Assembly (NCBI RefSeq): GCF_029168945.1
Contig: NC_083609.1
Coordinates: forward strand, 26,019,001 to 26,083,000
Direction: 5' to 3'
DNA from: Cannabis sativa
Lineage: Eukaryota; Streptophyta; Magnoliopsida; Rosales; Cannabaceae
Length of the DNA: 64,000 nucleotides
This document shows, in pieces, positions 24,301-34,733 of the stretch. Within the stretch, counting starts at the first letter, position 1, and every line of letters starts with the position of its first letter. The notes under the pieces are model-generated. The model was not told the DNA's origin. It did no database searches and saw nothing but the letters and a program-made list of their open reading frames with translations. Made by a program: the position numbers and the translations under genes.

Positions 24301-26172
24301 TTTGTAATAGATTTTCTGATGTTTTGTTGCATGATTATTCTTTGTCATACATGTTTTATGTAATATAGTTATGACTTATGACCAATTTCTTTCTAGGCCT
24401 ATGGAGTTGCACAAAAGTATTTATGCAATTAGATGCTTGTCCATATTCTTTTTCGTCAATATTTGCAAACTTTTAGGTCTTGTTTGAACCATAGATTTTT
24501 CTATGGAAAATTTTTATGAGGAAAACAGTAGGGAAAAGTGTGCAGGAAAATGTAATTGTCCTAAATTTTGATAAAAGACTTTTTTTAATATATATTTTTT
24601 TGTGCATATATATGTAATTGTCCTAAATTTCATAAGATAATACTACATTCAATCCAGTTTTCGAAAAAAAAAAAAATATTACATTCAATCCTAACATGAA
24701 AAAAATGAAATCTTTTGGAATTTATACGATGCTACTGTGTTTTTTTTATATGCTTTAAAAATTACAATGCTATCTTGGGGAAGTTGCAAATTGCAAGTCA
24801 CTCATGGACATGTGACCTTTGTTAGGAAAGAAAAGGCTAGTATATTATCACCAAATATAAGGAAGTGTCTCAGCAGCTGATGAATATTGTGTTTGATTTG
24901 GGTGCAATTTCACCTTCAAACCATATTTTAATACTCTAGTGGGGCAGTTATATCTCATACAAATATCTTCCTCCACCACAAGCGAGGCTTTTTTTTTTTT
25001 TTTTTTTGAGTCAAAGTGAAAAATTTTTATTTAAACACTTTCAGCCATTACAATAGACTTAAAACCAGCAGAAACATTATGCTGATTAAAAACACGATCT
25101 GACGAAAAACAAGACTTTCTAGCAAGACAATGAGCAGCCCTATTTGCAGATCGTTTAACAAACTTTAAAGAAACATTATTCAAAGACGAAAGTAGAACTC
25201 GACAATCCCCAACAAGTAATCCAAACTAAGAGGGCATTAAGATTGAGCTTTTAATAGCTTGTACCACCACCAGAGCGTCAGTTTCAATTACTACAAGCGA
25301 GGCTTTTAATATATAACGGGGAGGATCCTGTCTAAGACAAGGGGATCTCTTCTCTTTTTCAAAAAAAAATAAATATCTGCCATAAACCATGGAAAAGTAG
25401 GTCTCTTTCTGATGTTTTGGATTATAAATTATAATGAAATCCTCGGTTTTCCTATGAGAGAATCAAGCATCTGATCTGATGTCACTCGACTCATTTCTAC
25501 ATAGCTGGATATAAATGTAATTGTAACTCTTGCACATCCATCAAAGAAAGAGTAACTTTTACTTGAATACCCAAGTTAGTACATACGTGGGGTTGGGGAC
25601 ACGACAAAGGGAAATAACAACCGTCAGTTTAGGAAATTGATTCCAGTTGAATGGAACTTTTTGTGTTGCTAGTAGACAATCATCATGAAAATGATTTCTT
25701 ATAGCTGAAACAACAATTGCAGTTCTCTCTTGAAGCTTAACATCTTTATTAGATTTTCTAACTAATATCCATATTTTCACTGCAGGTTGTAGCGTCTGTA
25801 TATTTTCTGAAGTTGATATCCATACAATCCTTGATGATGGCTATGGGCATAGGTAAGGAGCTGTTAGTCTGCTAGTTTCAATACGTCATTTTGTGGGTCG
25901 ATTTCTTACTTACTACCATTCTACCTCATGCTGACAAATTGGAACAAATTTGCATCGCAGCTCTAGCATTTGCTTTCACTGCATTTTTTGTTTACGAACA
26001 ATATGAATCTGAAGTAGATGGAGTATCAAAGCTTCTACACAGTGGTGTGAAAGAAGTTGTGAAATTATTGAAAAGCCTACCTCATTCAGCGGCATCTATT
26101 ATTTGTAAGAAGAATAATTATCCTCGCCAATATAAGAAGTCTACACCAGCACAAGCACAACATTGGAAATAG
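15495..26172 (+). CDS. 3beta-hydroxysteroid dehydrogenase/decarboxylase-like protein with C-terminal reticulon domain
   Basis: Twelve exons, all GT-AG with consistent phase: 15495-15756, 19645-19734, 19820-19953, 20043-20213, 20737-20853, 20951-21030, 21206-21398, 22322-22439, 22979-23153, 24136-24292, 25786-25852 and 25961-26172, giving 591 residues. Residues 18-380 are a short-chain 3beta-HSD-like domain with the NAD-binding GGRGFIG (22-28). Residues 389-591 are a reticulon domain (VADILLWRDEKKS) with hydrophobic hairpins that should anchor it in ER membrane. The layout matches plant 4alpha-carboxysterol-3-dehydrogenase/C4-decarboxylase relatives with a reticulon tail (Arabidopsis RTNLB19/20 group, by recall). 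Family members act on 4-carboxysterols in sterol synthesis. Here the active-site Y-x3-K appears as L167-x3-K171, so catalysis is uncertain. Introns host several transposon fragments, but the exons are intact. Confidence 0.93.
15981..16175 (+). repeat. Intron-1 direct repeat, copy 1
   Basis: From AATGTTGATTAT through ATTGTTTTGTGTATGCCCAGG to GAGATTAGTT. It is roughly 80% like 19060-19255, and the pair brackets a truncated Copia element. Confidence 0.85.
16919..17070 (-). mobile_element. SINE-like short element, minus orientation
   Basis: Read on the minus strand: CCACGGTGTTCCTCCACCAT, GAGTGAGGGTTATATATA, AACGGGTGAGGA, CTGTCTAAGACAAG, CTTTCTCTTTTTC and a poly(A). The same order of blocks occurs at about 24975-25368 in intron 10. 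A (TA)n run (16980-17011) sits in the middle. It is nested in the Copia remnant. No target duplication was identified, and the SINE assignment is inference. Confidence 0.55.
18290..18332. repeat. (GAAA)n microsatellite
   Basis: About ten GAAA units just upstream (minus sense) of the decayed Copia gag start. Confidence 0.9.
18464..18933 (-). repeat. LTR of the intron-1 Copia remnant
   Basis: About 470 bp, bounded by the PBS-side TGTGAGG (plus strand) and AACATAACA. The partner LTR is absent. Confidence 0.65.
19060..19255 (+). repeat. Intron-1 direct repeat, copy 2
   Basis: Matches 15981-16175 (AATGTTGATTATGAAC, GTGTATGCCCAGGAAGTC, TTGTGAAATTAGTT) with scattered substitutions and small indels. 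It lies about 130 bp beyond the Copia LTR. Confidence 0.85.
20253..20518 (+). repeat. Diverged ~130-bp tandem duplication in intron 4
   Basis: TGAGATATGTTTCACTGTAT near 20253 recurs with small changes near 20387. Both copies continue through AATGTTGGCA, CAAAGTCTCTCTCCTAC and TATTTTTCCCTTT to ACTCATAC. Confidence 0.85.
21700..21970 (-). pseudogene. Degenerate LINE fragment (zf-RVT region) in intron 7
   Basis: On the minus strand LNTKKVFQNENTVLH, then in a shifted frame LSSGWSA and EHLFMHCPF, resembles the zf-RVT region of plant LINE ORF2. Frameshifts and stops are present. It is short and diverged, so confidence is moderate. Confidence 0.5.
22041..22080. repeat. (TA)n microsatellite in intron 7
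   Basis: Alternating TA with short TGTATACA interruptions. A similar TATG/TG repeat lies at about 20580-20625 in intron 4. Confidence 0.9.
24975..25368 (+). mobile_element. SINE-like element in intron 10 split by a LINE fragment
   Basis: Without the LINE insert it reads TCCTCCACCACAAGCGAGG, TTTTAATATATAACGGGGAGGA, CTGTCTAAGACAAG and CTTCTCTTTTTC plus poly(A), matching 16919-17070 in reverse. The flanks (ACAAATATCT before, AAATATCT after) look like a target duplication of about 8 bp. Confidence 0.55.
24991..25290 (-). mobile_element. 5'-truncated LINE 3' end (RNase H part) in intron 10
   Basis: A poly(T) at 24991-25008 marks the 3' end of a minus-strand LINE. The minus strand encodes the end of an RNase H domain: VIETDALVVVQAIKSS, then LKFVKRSANRAAHCLARKS, with one stop between. 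ACAAGCGAGGCTTT occurs on both sides (about 24981-24994 and 25289-25302), giving a target duplication of about 14 bp. It inserted into the SINE-like element. Confidence 0.85.
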
Positions 26173-26830
26173 TATTCAAAGCTTTCATTCAAATTTTTCT
26201 TAATTAATGATAATGAGTGATGGGGCTAGTTAACATATGCTTGTATTAAGATAGAGTTGGGGCACTCTCCCACCAAGAGAGAGAGAGAGGGTTTAATACA
26301 GTATAGTCTTGTCAGTTTCTTACCTTTGTTAGTGTATAGTCTTGTCTGTTTCTTAAACCGGTATGCCATAACCTAAATTAACCTATACTAGTGACTAGTA
26401 ACTAGTGATTATGAATGTTTATTGGATCTGAAGTTTCATGTCGACAACTGGTAATTTACCGCAGTTGGAAAAGAAATCAATGTGCTTTACTATAGAGTAA
26501 GGGACTTGTAAGATCAACTTATTAAGTTTGATTTTTTAATATTTTAAAGTACAAATAAAATTATAATAATAATTTTGGCCAGTCACAATCACTCTAAGTC
26601 ACACTATAACTACTTTTAATAAATGTGTAACAAAAAGTATTTTTACTATTAAATTTTTTACTTATATGTATTAATTTGCATCAAAGATAAATTTAAATAT
26701 TATTGTCATAAAATACTTTAATTGTACTAAAAAAATTTGATAAACTATGCTAAGATGTTAAACATGAAGAAAGAATAAACTCCCATAATACACAGTAAAA
26801 ATATTGTAATCTTTCAACTAGGTTTCGAAC
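26173..26830. other. 3' flank of the dehydrogenase/reticulon gene
   Basis: Probable 3' UTR, then AT-rich DNA with a short GA run near 26276-26290. No further gene is seen. Confidence 0.6.
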
Positions 26831-27790
26831 TTATTCCTCTTATTTCAACTTAACCCCATTCTCTCTAACTCCTTTCTCTTTGTTCTCTCTCTGCAAATCC
26901 AAACCCTAGATGAAACCAACCACCGCTCACCACCCAAGCCCCCTGTGTATTGGTGAACCCAAGCCCTCTGTGAACTGGGCTCTATTGAAATTTGGAAACC
27001 ACTCGAACCCACACGAACCAAAAGCTCAATCAAGGCCCGAATCACCATCCAAGCTCTGCCACCACCTGCTGAACCCACGAGCTCTGCCACTGCTCGAATC
27101 ACCTAGTTAAAGGTTAGTTTTTGTATTTTTTCTTTAAAATTTATCTTTTTGATTCTCAATAAATTAGTTTATTTGAGGTTAGTTTATTGTTTTAGGAATT
27201 AAATTTGTGATTAATGTTTGGCTTTGACTGCGTGGTCTAGGGATTTTCGGGGTTTTGGGACGTAAGGTTTTTGGGTTTTGTGTCTTTTTGCGATGATTTA
27301 GCGATGATTTGCTATCAGTTGTGTATCCGAAATGACATTTTTTTTTTTTAATTTTAGTGACGTTCTCACGATTATTTTGCTATATTTTACAATTTTCTAC
27401 TTGTTCAGTATGAAAACAGTGAATTTGCAATTTGCGTAGTAATGTTTTGCGATAATTTTGTAATTTTCCTTTTACTCGTATGTTGTTTATGCATGTATTG
27501 AGGTTTTAGCGATGCTTTCACGATTTGTTTGCGAAACTTATCGATGTTGTTTTGTATAACGTTTGAATTTATTTTGAGAGATTTTGGGCGATATTTTGCG
27601 ATTTCTTACAGATGCTTTTTAGATGATTTTGCAAAATTTAACAATGTTATATTGAAATTCATTACTTGCTTATTGTTTTTTTTAGCAAATGGTTGTAGAG
27701 CTAATTTTGCCAGTTTCAAATCATTTCTCTTGGTGTATCACATACAGAGGCAATGAATTCTTTGAAACAATAAAGGAGAAGCTCAAAGTG
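26831..27790 (+). other. Leader-like patch plus GCGAT-rich stretch, unassigned
   Basis: 26855-27110 is CT-rich and then GC-rich, with a 66-codon frame (26910-27110) of skewed His/Pro composition. It ends beside an AAAG|GTTAGT donor-like site. 27240-27640 holds many copies of GCGAT, CGATG and TTTTGCG. This could be the first exon and intron of a lost gene, a non-coding transcript or a DNA-transposon 5' end. No domain is recognised. Confidence 0.3.
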
Positions 27791-28426
27791 TTGGTTTTAT
27801 GATACTAAATTAAGTATGCAGCAGAAGAGTTGTTTCTGATTATCATTGTACCAAATGCCAAAAATTACCATATGTATATATTAAACTGAAAGTAAATAGA
27901 TGAAAAAAAATATTTACCTCTTGATGCCTATCATGGTATCCTTGATTTTTTTCCAAAGTTTTATCCTTTTTGATTGATTGGAAATTCACACCATAGTCTT
28001 CCAGACCTTCCACCATACAAAAGGACTAATGTGGACTAGTAGGATAATAATGTAGATGAAGTTCTTGTATAAATCTCAACACATGAACAAAAACTATTTC
28101 TTTTGTGATAGAGAGAAAAATATTTTATGGTATAATCCTTTTTACGCTTTTAGAAGATTTACGTAAAAATTCTATCAAACATTGTTATACGATATATTTA
28201 AATAAATCTAATAAAAGGTTATTTAAATTTAAATCTATTTATTAAATTATATCTAATTATTTGAATAAATAATAAAGCCAAATCGCTTATTGATATTTAT
28301 ATCTTATAACCGATTGAGAGAATCTTTCAACCACTTGAGAGAATATCTTACCTACTTTTTAATTTTAAATATTTATCTTATTGAATTAATTAATAAATTA
28401 ATTAACTCGAAAAGATAAAACTAATA

Positions 28427-28823
28427 GGCTAATTAGGATTTTTGTCCCCTGAACTTTGACATGTACCAAATCATGCCCCTGAACTTTTAAGGTCGTTAAA
28501 AATGCCCCCTGAACTATTGAGATTGTTGGATTTAAGGATTTTGATCTAATTTCGTTCAATTTTACTATTTTAGTGATTGTTTATGTACTAAACCATGCTC
28601 CCCAGACTTTGATATCTATCAAATCATGCTCCTCGAGCTTTGACATGTACTAAATTATGGCCCTTGAACTTTCATCCATGTTAGACTTTTTTACTAAAAT
28701 TAGAAAAAAATCCTTAAATGCAACAATCTCAATAGTTCATGGGGCATTTTTAACGACCTTAATAGTTTAGGGGGCATGATTTGGTACATGTCAAAGTTCA
28801 GGGGGCAAAAATCCTAATTAGCC
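28427..28823. mobile_element. Mutator-like MITE with long terminal inverted repeats
   Basis: 397 bp with inverted repeats of roughly 110 bp (GGCTAATTAGGATTTTTG ... CAAAAATCCTAATTAGCC). Each arm carries CCCCCTGAACTTTGACATGTACC. It is flanked by the 9-bp duplication AAACTAATA (28418-28426 and 28824-28832), the Mutator signature. No coding capacity. Confidence 0.92.
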
Positions 28824-28883
28824 AAACTAATAAGGACATCCTACATAAGTGGGGCACATGGCATTGTGTCTAGATACAGTGCA

Positions 28884-31837
28884 TGTAATACCCAGAATTA
28901 AGAAAAGGATTAGCAAAACCCTAATTAGATAATTGTGAGTTAATTGAGGAATTATATTATTATATAGTTCAATATATGTGAAATTATATGAAATTTAACA
29001 TGTTAAAGACCCCGTTGGTGAGCCAGGGGCATTTTGGTAATTATGACCCGAGAAGGGTAAATTGTTGAGATTTATTTAATCACGTGCTTAATAGAACTAT
29101 ATTATTATATAGTATGCCTGTGTTGTCTTTTCAGGTGTGTTCTGACAGGTTGGCGCGGTATAGTCACACCCGGGAATTTCGGGCCGAATCGGGTTCGGGC
29201 CCGAAATGTAAATTGAATTGATTATTTGGCATTTTATTTGATAATATGATAATCTGAAATTTATTTGGCAATATTTGAGTGTGAAATGGCATTTATGCCC
29301 TTAAAAAGGAATATGTATGTTATATAAGCCCTAGGGGCAAAATGGTCATTTGACCATATTTGGATTTACTTTGATTTGATTGATTTTTGAGAGAAAAGGG
29401 AATGAATTTTCTGGTTTTACATCTCTCTCACCCGAACTCTCTCCCTCTCTAACCCCCTTTGAGTTTTCCAAATCTTTTTGGTGGAAATTGTGTGTTTGAG
29501 CTTGGATTTGAAGCTTTGTGATTGTGGAAACTTAAGCTTGCTTTTGGATTAATATTGAGGTAGTTTTACAGCTTTGATTTATTAGTTTTGTTGCTGAATT
29601 TTATGGATTAAAAGCATGGAATAGGTTGATGGTGTTGTGATGTTGCATGTGAGTGTTCTTGTGTGAATTTAAGCATGTGTATACTTGAATCTTGTGATTT
29701 ATTGTGTGGGTTTGTGTTTGGGTGAGCTTTGGATGGAATCTAGGGTGTTCTTCATGTTTGAATTCCAGTTATTTATGCTATTTGATTGCTGAGAATTGTG
29801 GTTGGAGCTAAAATTGTGAACTCTAGCTTTTGAGCTTGAAATGGGAGTTTATGTGATTTTTAGGTAATCTGATCTTTGAAGCCTATTACTAGAATTGATG
29901 TATGAAATGTGTTTATTTGATCATCTAATAATTGCTAGCAACCTTACTTGTTGATTTGAAAGTTTGGTTGAGAAATTGGAGTGAAAAGATTGAGTTTTGG
30001 GCTGAAAATTCGAGTTGAGCTTGCTGGTTTTCTGGGTTCTGCACCCAGATGCCGCGCATGCTCGGAGCATCTTGCGGCCCGCTCCTTTGAGTGAACCTGG
30101 GAATTTTTCCCAGGTGCCGCGGCATGGTCTGGAGCATGCCACGGCCCGCCCTCGTGTTTTTGGGCAGTTTGTGTTGAATTTTTAAAAATGCATAACTTTG
30201 TGATCCGAACTCCGATTCGGGAGTTCTTTATATCGTTGGAAAGCTCGAGCTCTATATGATTATATGAGTTATAAATGCCATGTTTGAATTTTATGAGTTG
30301 GAAATCAGGGGTTAACCCTAAGTGTGAATTATCCCGGATTTGTGTGACTAGGATTACCGACACCTGATCAGGAGCACCCGGGGATTCGGAATCTCCTTTT
30401 ATAGCTGGACAACAGGTAAGACAGTGATTAGCACGTAGAGTATGCGCAGTGGCGCTTATATTGTGAATGATATGCATGAAAGTTTAGTAACAGGGATTAG
30501 GGTTATTACCCTAACATGAGCGGTTTAATAGCCTAGGGTTATTACCCTAGTAATATATGTTGTATAAATACTATGCCATGTTGGATAAATGTATATATTG
30601 AGATTATGCATTATGCGCTTAAGGCATAATTAAGCTAGACTCGGTAAGTTGGTACCTTGAGTTAATTTTAATGCGGTCTAGGGTTATTACCCTAGAATAT
30701 TAAGAATCCAGTGAAAGCATGAGTTAGGGTTAACATTCTTAGTAAATGTTATCTGAGTATATAGAAGTGTATTATATGAGTGATTACTTGTTTGTAAGTT
30801 AGGGTTATTACCCTAAGATTATATATGTTGTAGTAAATGTTGAATACACGCATGTATGTTATAAGTTATGTGAATGAGACATAACTGGGTTAGACCTGGT
30901 ATATATCACCAGGATAAACCATTGAAAGAACGTAATGTATGGATTACGTATATATATAAGAATAGGGTTATGCGAGCAAGGCATAACCAGGTTAGGCTCG
31001 GTAAGCAAAACCGAGGTAAACCCTACTAAGGCCTTATCGTATATAGGCGTGTGAGAGCAACACATAGGTCTACGCCACGTAGACATAAATAGGCATGTGA
31101 GCGTAACATGCAGGTCTATAGTAGATAGACCAATGGTGCAGTGGGCACCATCAGTTATGTGTTATACATATTAAGATTAAGGGTTATGCGTTCAAGGCAT
31201 AATCAAGTTGGACTCGGTAATCAGAACCGAGATGAACTATTCTAGGGCCTTATTGTAACTAGACGTGTGAGAGCAACACGTAGGTCTACGCCACGTAGAT
31301 ATAAAGAGATGTGTGAGTGCAACACATAGGTCTACGCCACGTAGATATAAATAGGCATGTGAGTGTGACATGCAGGTCTGTGACACACAGACATATATAA
31401 ATGGCATCATTGTTTAAACAGTATGATGAGCATATTATTATTGTTATGTTATATCTTGTCTTCTTGGGCTTGGCTCACGGGTGCTCTCTTGTGCAGAAAG
31501 GGTAAGACATTAGCCGATCAACCATGAGTTTCGGAGCGGACGAAGAATGTACATGTTCACGCCACTTCAGACCAAGCGGGTTATGGGTCTAGCAGTGTTG
31601 ACTTTTGTATTCTGTTTTGCCGCTTAGGTCGGCTAGTAAGAAAGCTTGTAATAATTTTGTAAATATTTTTGGGATCCCAACTATGATTGAAAAGTTTAAA
31701 TATATTACAAGTTTATTTTCAGTCTGTTTAATATAAAAGTTTAAATTCTGCGCTATTTTTTAATTAGTAATCCCGGTTAGGGGATTAGAATTTCATAATC
31801 ATTTTGGGTAGCGTGCCTAATTATTTAGGGCGTTGCA
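28884..31837 (+). mobile_element. ~2.95-kb Gypsy-type solo LTR
   Basis: TGTAATACCC at the left and GGGCGTTGCA at the right, flanked by the 5-bp duplication GTGCA (28879-28883 and 31838-31842). No PBS, PPT or coding region is present, so this is a solo LTR left by recombination. Its length and the ATAACTTTGTGATCCGAACT block suggest a Tekay/Del-like chromovirus (inference). ATATAAGCCC near 29317 may be the TATA region. Confidence 0.93.
30497..31393 (+). repeat. Array of short hairpins with compensatory stems in the Gypsy solo LTR
   Basis: Perfect stems include TTAGGGT/ACCCTAA (30497-30514, 30799-30816), CTAGGGT/ACCCTAG (30533-30550), TCTAGGGT/ACCCTAGA (30677-30696), CCTGGT/ACCAGG (30895-30913), CTCGGT/ACCGAG (30997-31015, 31213-31231), GTCTACG/CGTAGAC (31068-31084), GCATGT/ACATGC (31093-31111), GGTCTAT/ATAGACC (31113-31131) and ATGGTGC/GCACCAT (31133-31151). 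A related series at 31264-31393 includes CGTGT/ACACG, TGTGT/ACACA and GTCTGTG/CACAGAC. Confidence 0.9.
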
Positions 31838-32721
31838 GTGCATGTGGCGCCTCCCTAATGTCTAAATTAAGACAAAGGATGTGCCTTTTTGTCCTAACAA
31901 CTTGTCTTTTTCCTATTTAATTAATTTGAAAAAATAAATTATTTATTACAAAAATAAAAATTACTATTTTGATAATGCAAAATTAATTTTTTTGAACTTA
32001 CATATACAACTTTTATCTCACCTCTTGTCAGTGTTTCAAGGTGACGATTTGAGGACCACAGACCTATAATTCTAAGCTCTAATAAACTAAATTTATTTAT
32101 TGAATCTCATCAATCAAATAATCATATTTATTAATTCCATGATTACTCCATTATAAATATAGAATTGAACTCTTAGTAATTATAGAATTATATTTACTGA
32201 GTTTTACTGTAGTATTCATTGATATAATCAATTCTAGTGATTAATTCTCCTAATGTCAATTTGTAAGTAGTTTTGGTCAAATTACTATTTTACCATTCTA
32301 ATTACTTCTTTATCCTTTAGTATTGTTAATTCACTAGTGAAAGTATAAATTAGATCCAATTTAAATTTGTGCACAATTTTTTCATTTTAGAATTAACACT
32401 TAAAGGGAACCAACATTCGATCCGTTAGGAAAGTCGGGATTCCATAACTGTAGATCATATTTCCAGCCATCCACATTATTAGATTCCCAAAACAAAAGTT
32501 GTAAGAATCATCTTCTCTGAGAAACTTTAACAAATGAGTCAAAGAAACTAATAACATGAACAGGAGTTCATTATTACTCAGGATTTAGGCCGATCCACTA
32601 TTAATCATCATTATGATATGAATTAGGTTTTTATAGTAAACGATAAGTTTGATAATGACAACTTTATTCATATTGATCCATGTCATATATAATATGTATT
32701 ATATACAATACCTTCACTTAA

Positions 32722-33106
32722 GAGCATCTCCAATGGTAAAACTTTACAGAATGCTTGGTGAGGTGGACATATTATGTGGTAAAATATTGAGATACTATAC
32801 CATTGGAGAGAAGAGGATGCCATTATAGAAATTTGTATGGATGCTATGTTGTAGCTACAATGCTATTCATTATTTTTTAATAAAAAATTGAAGCTAAAAA
32901 ATTATTGTAATAAAAAATTAGGATATATTAAATAACAATGTATGAGATCATAATTATAACATTTTTAAAGAGTGATATACATTGGAGTGTTTTTAGAAGT
33001 AAGAGTGCCAAAAATAATGTGGAAGAGAGATAAAATAAAATATTATATTTTTAGATGATGTGTAAATTTTTAGTATCCTTTAAGGATGCTACCATTAAAG
33101 ATGCTC
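32722..33106. mobile_element. Tourist-like (PIF/Harbinger) MITE
   Basis: Termini GAGCATCTCCAATGGTA and TACCATTAAAGATGCTC, flanked by TAA (32719-32721 and 33107-33109); 385 bp, non-coding. The terminal 12 bases match the autonomous Harbinger element at position 1 apart from its off-window first G. Confidence 0.92.
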
Positions 33107-33424
33107 TAAATGTCATATCAGTAATCCGAATTGAGAATACTTGCACCGAATATCGGGCATCAGTGAACCATATGAGCAACTATTGATTAAAGATTCATAA
33201 ACTTTAATATGTTGCTGAATATTTTATTCATGGCTAAGTGACCTTAATTCTCAGTACAACTACAAGTCACAGCCTCATGAATGAATAATAATTTTTCTGA
33301 TATTTATATATAAATTATTCAATATTAAATATTAATAATTTAACATTCATGTATATATTAAAATATTCAACTCTTATCAATAATCAGAATTGTTTTTACA
33401 TGCTTTTTAGGGCATTGGGCATCT

Positions 33425-34733
33425 CCCTTAGTCCCATATTAGTTATATAACCCATAAAAGATTTTACTGATAGTGTCTTTGTGAATGGATCTACCAAGTT
33501 ATGTTCCGATGCGATCTTCAAGACCGTCATATTACCTCTCTCTACTATATCTCTTAGTATATGATACTTCCTCTCAATATGCTTGCCTCTCTAGTAGCTT
33601 CTTGGTTCCTTGGAGTTGGCAACCCCTCCACTGTTGTCACAATAGAGCCTCAATAATTTTTCTACTTCTGAAACTACTTCTAGATCAGTGTAAAATTTCT
33701 TCAACTAAAATGTTTCCTTAGCTGCTTCATAAGCTATTATATATTCGACTTCCATGGTTAAATTTACAATATTGGTTTGCTTAATGTTTCTCTAGACTAC
33801 AACTCTACCACCAAGAGTGAATACTAACCCAGATGTTAATTTTTGACTATCTTTGTCTGACTGAAAATTAGACAAAGATACTTGAGATCTATCTTTAACT
33901 ATCTATCACGTAGGATTTTAACTCTCAACCGGAATACACAAGCATGAGATTTCTCGTTCTCCAAAGATACTTGAGAATGTGCTTTACAACTATCCAGTGT
34001 TCCAATCTTGAATTAGATTGGTAATGACTAACAATCTCTACATCATAGCATATGTTAGACATTGTTCACAACATTGCATACACCAAGCTTCCAACTGTTG
34101 ATGCATAAGGGTACTCTCTCATGTCCTCCATCTCCTGAGGAGTCTTTGGACATTGATCCTTGCATAAAGTGATTCCCTATATGCTCAGTAATCGCCCTTC
34201 TTGGAATTCTTCATTGAGAATCTTTCGAGCACCTTATCTATATAAGTTGCTTGAGAAAGTACTAAGAGCATGCTTGGTATTGTTTTCTGTTTTTTGTTTT
34301 CAAAAAATTATTTTTAGAAATGAGAACAAAAAATAGTTTTTGAAGTTTTTAAAAATAAATTATGTTTGGTTAATGTTTTTTAAAAATAATATTGACTAAA
34401 AGTGAATTGGTTTTTAAAACAGAAAACAACATTTTGTTGTTTTCAAAATTCTTATTTTTTGTAACTTTGTTTTCTGAAAACTGTTTTCAAAAAACAAGGC
34501 CAAACAAGCCAAATTGTTTTCAAAAAACAATTTTCTGTTTCTAAAAACAAAAAACTGTTTTTTAGTTATGATGCCAAACATGCACTAATATTTTCTGCTT
34601 TCTATTTCTATAGATTTAATGTCGAGAACATAGCTTTCTTCTCCCAAATCCTTCATTTGAATTTTTTTAGCTATCCACTTCTTTACATTTGATAACCTTT
34701 CTACATTATTTCCAATAAGTAGAGTGTCATCAA
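33425..34733 (-). pseudogene. Copia A RNase H and RT C-terminal part, broken
   Basis: Read on the minus strand, the RNase H end shows LRLYCDNSGGVANSKEP, KHIERKYHILRDIVERG and a closing GLREMPNAL segment. The region is interrupted by a MITE at 34266-34585. Near 34734 the RT LIDDTLLIGNN motif, the Copia (Y/L)xDD site, is the insertion point of the inverted SIRE solo LTR. Stops and frameshifts are frequent. Confidence 0.8.
34266..34585. mobile_element. MITE with TAA duplication (Tourist-like)
   Basis: Termini GAGCATGCTTGGTATTG and TGATGCCAAACATGCAC are imperfect inverted repeats, flanked by TAA (34263-34265 and 34586-34588). The interior is rich in TTTTCAAAAAACA blocks on both strands. Superfamily is assigned from target length and the GAGCATG start. 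Confidence 0.8.

Larger units (their letters stand above)
27791..33421 (-). repeat. 3' LTR of Copia A, interrupted by three elements
   Basis: The right edge (GGGCATTGGGCA at 33421) sits next to the purine tract. The interior resembles 57650-58620 and 60460-60715 (shared TTAATT..CATGACTCCA, AATTTACCATTCTA and TTTTAGGGCAT blocks), a second copy of the family. Removing the inserts leaves about 1.9 kb. The left boundary is inference. Confidence 0.55.
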
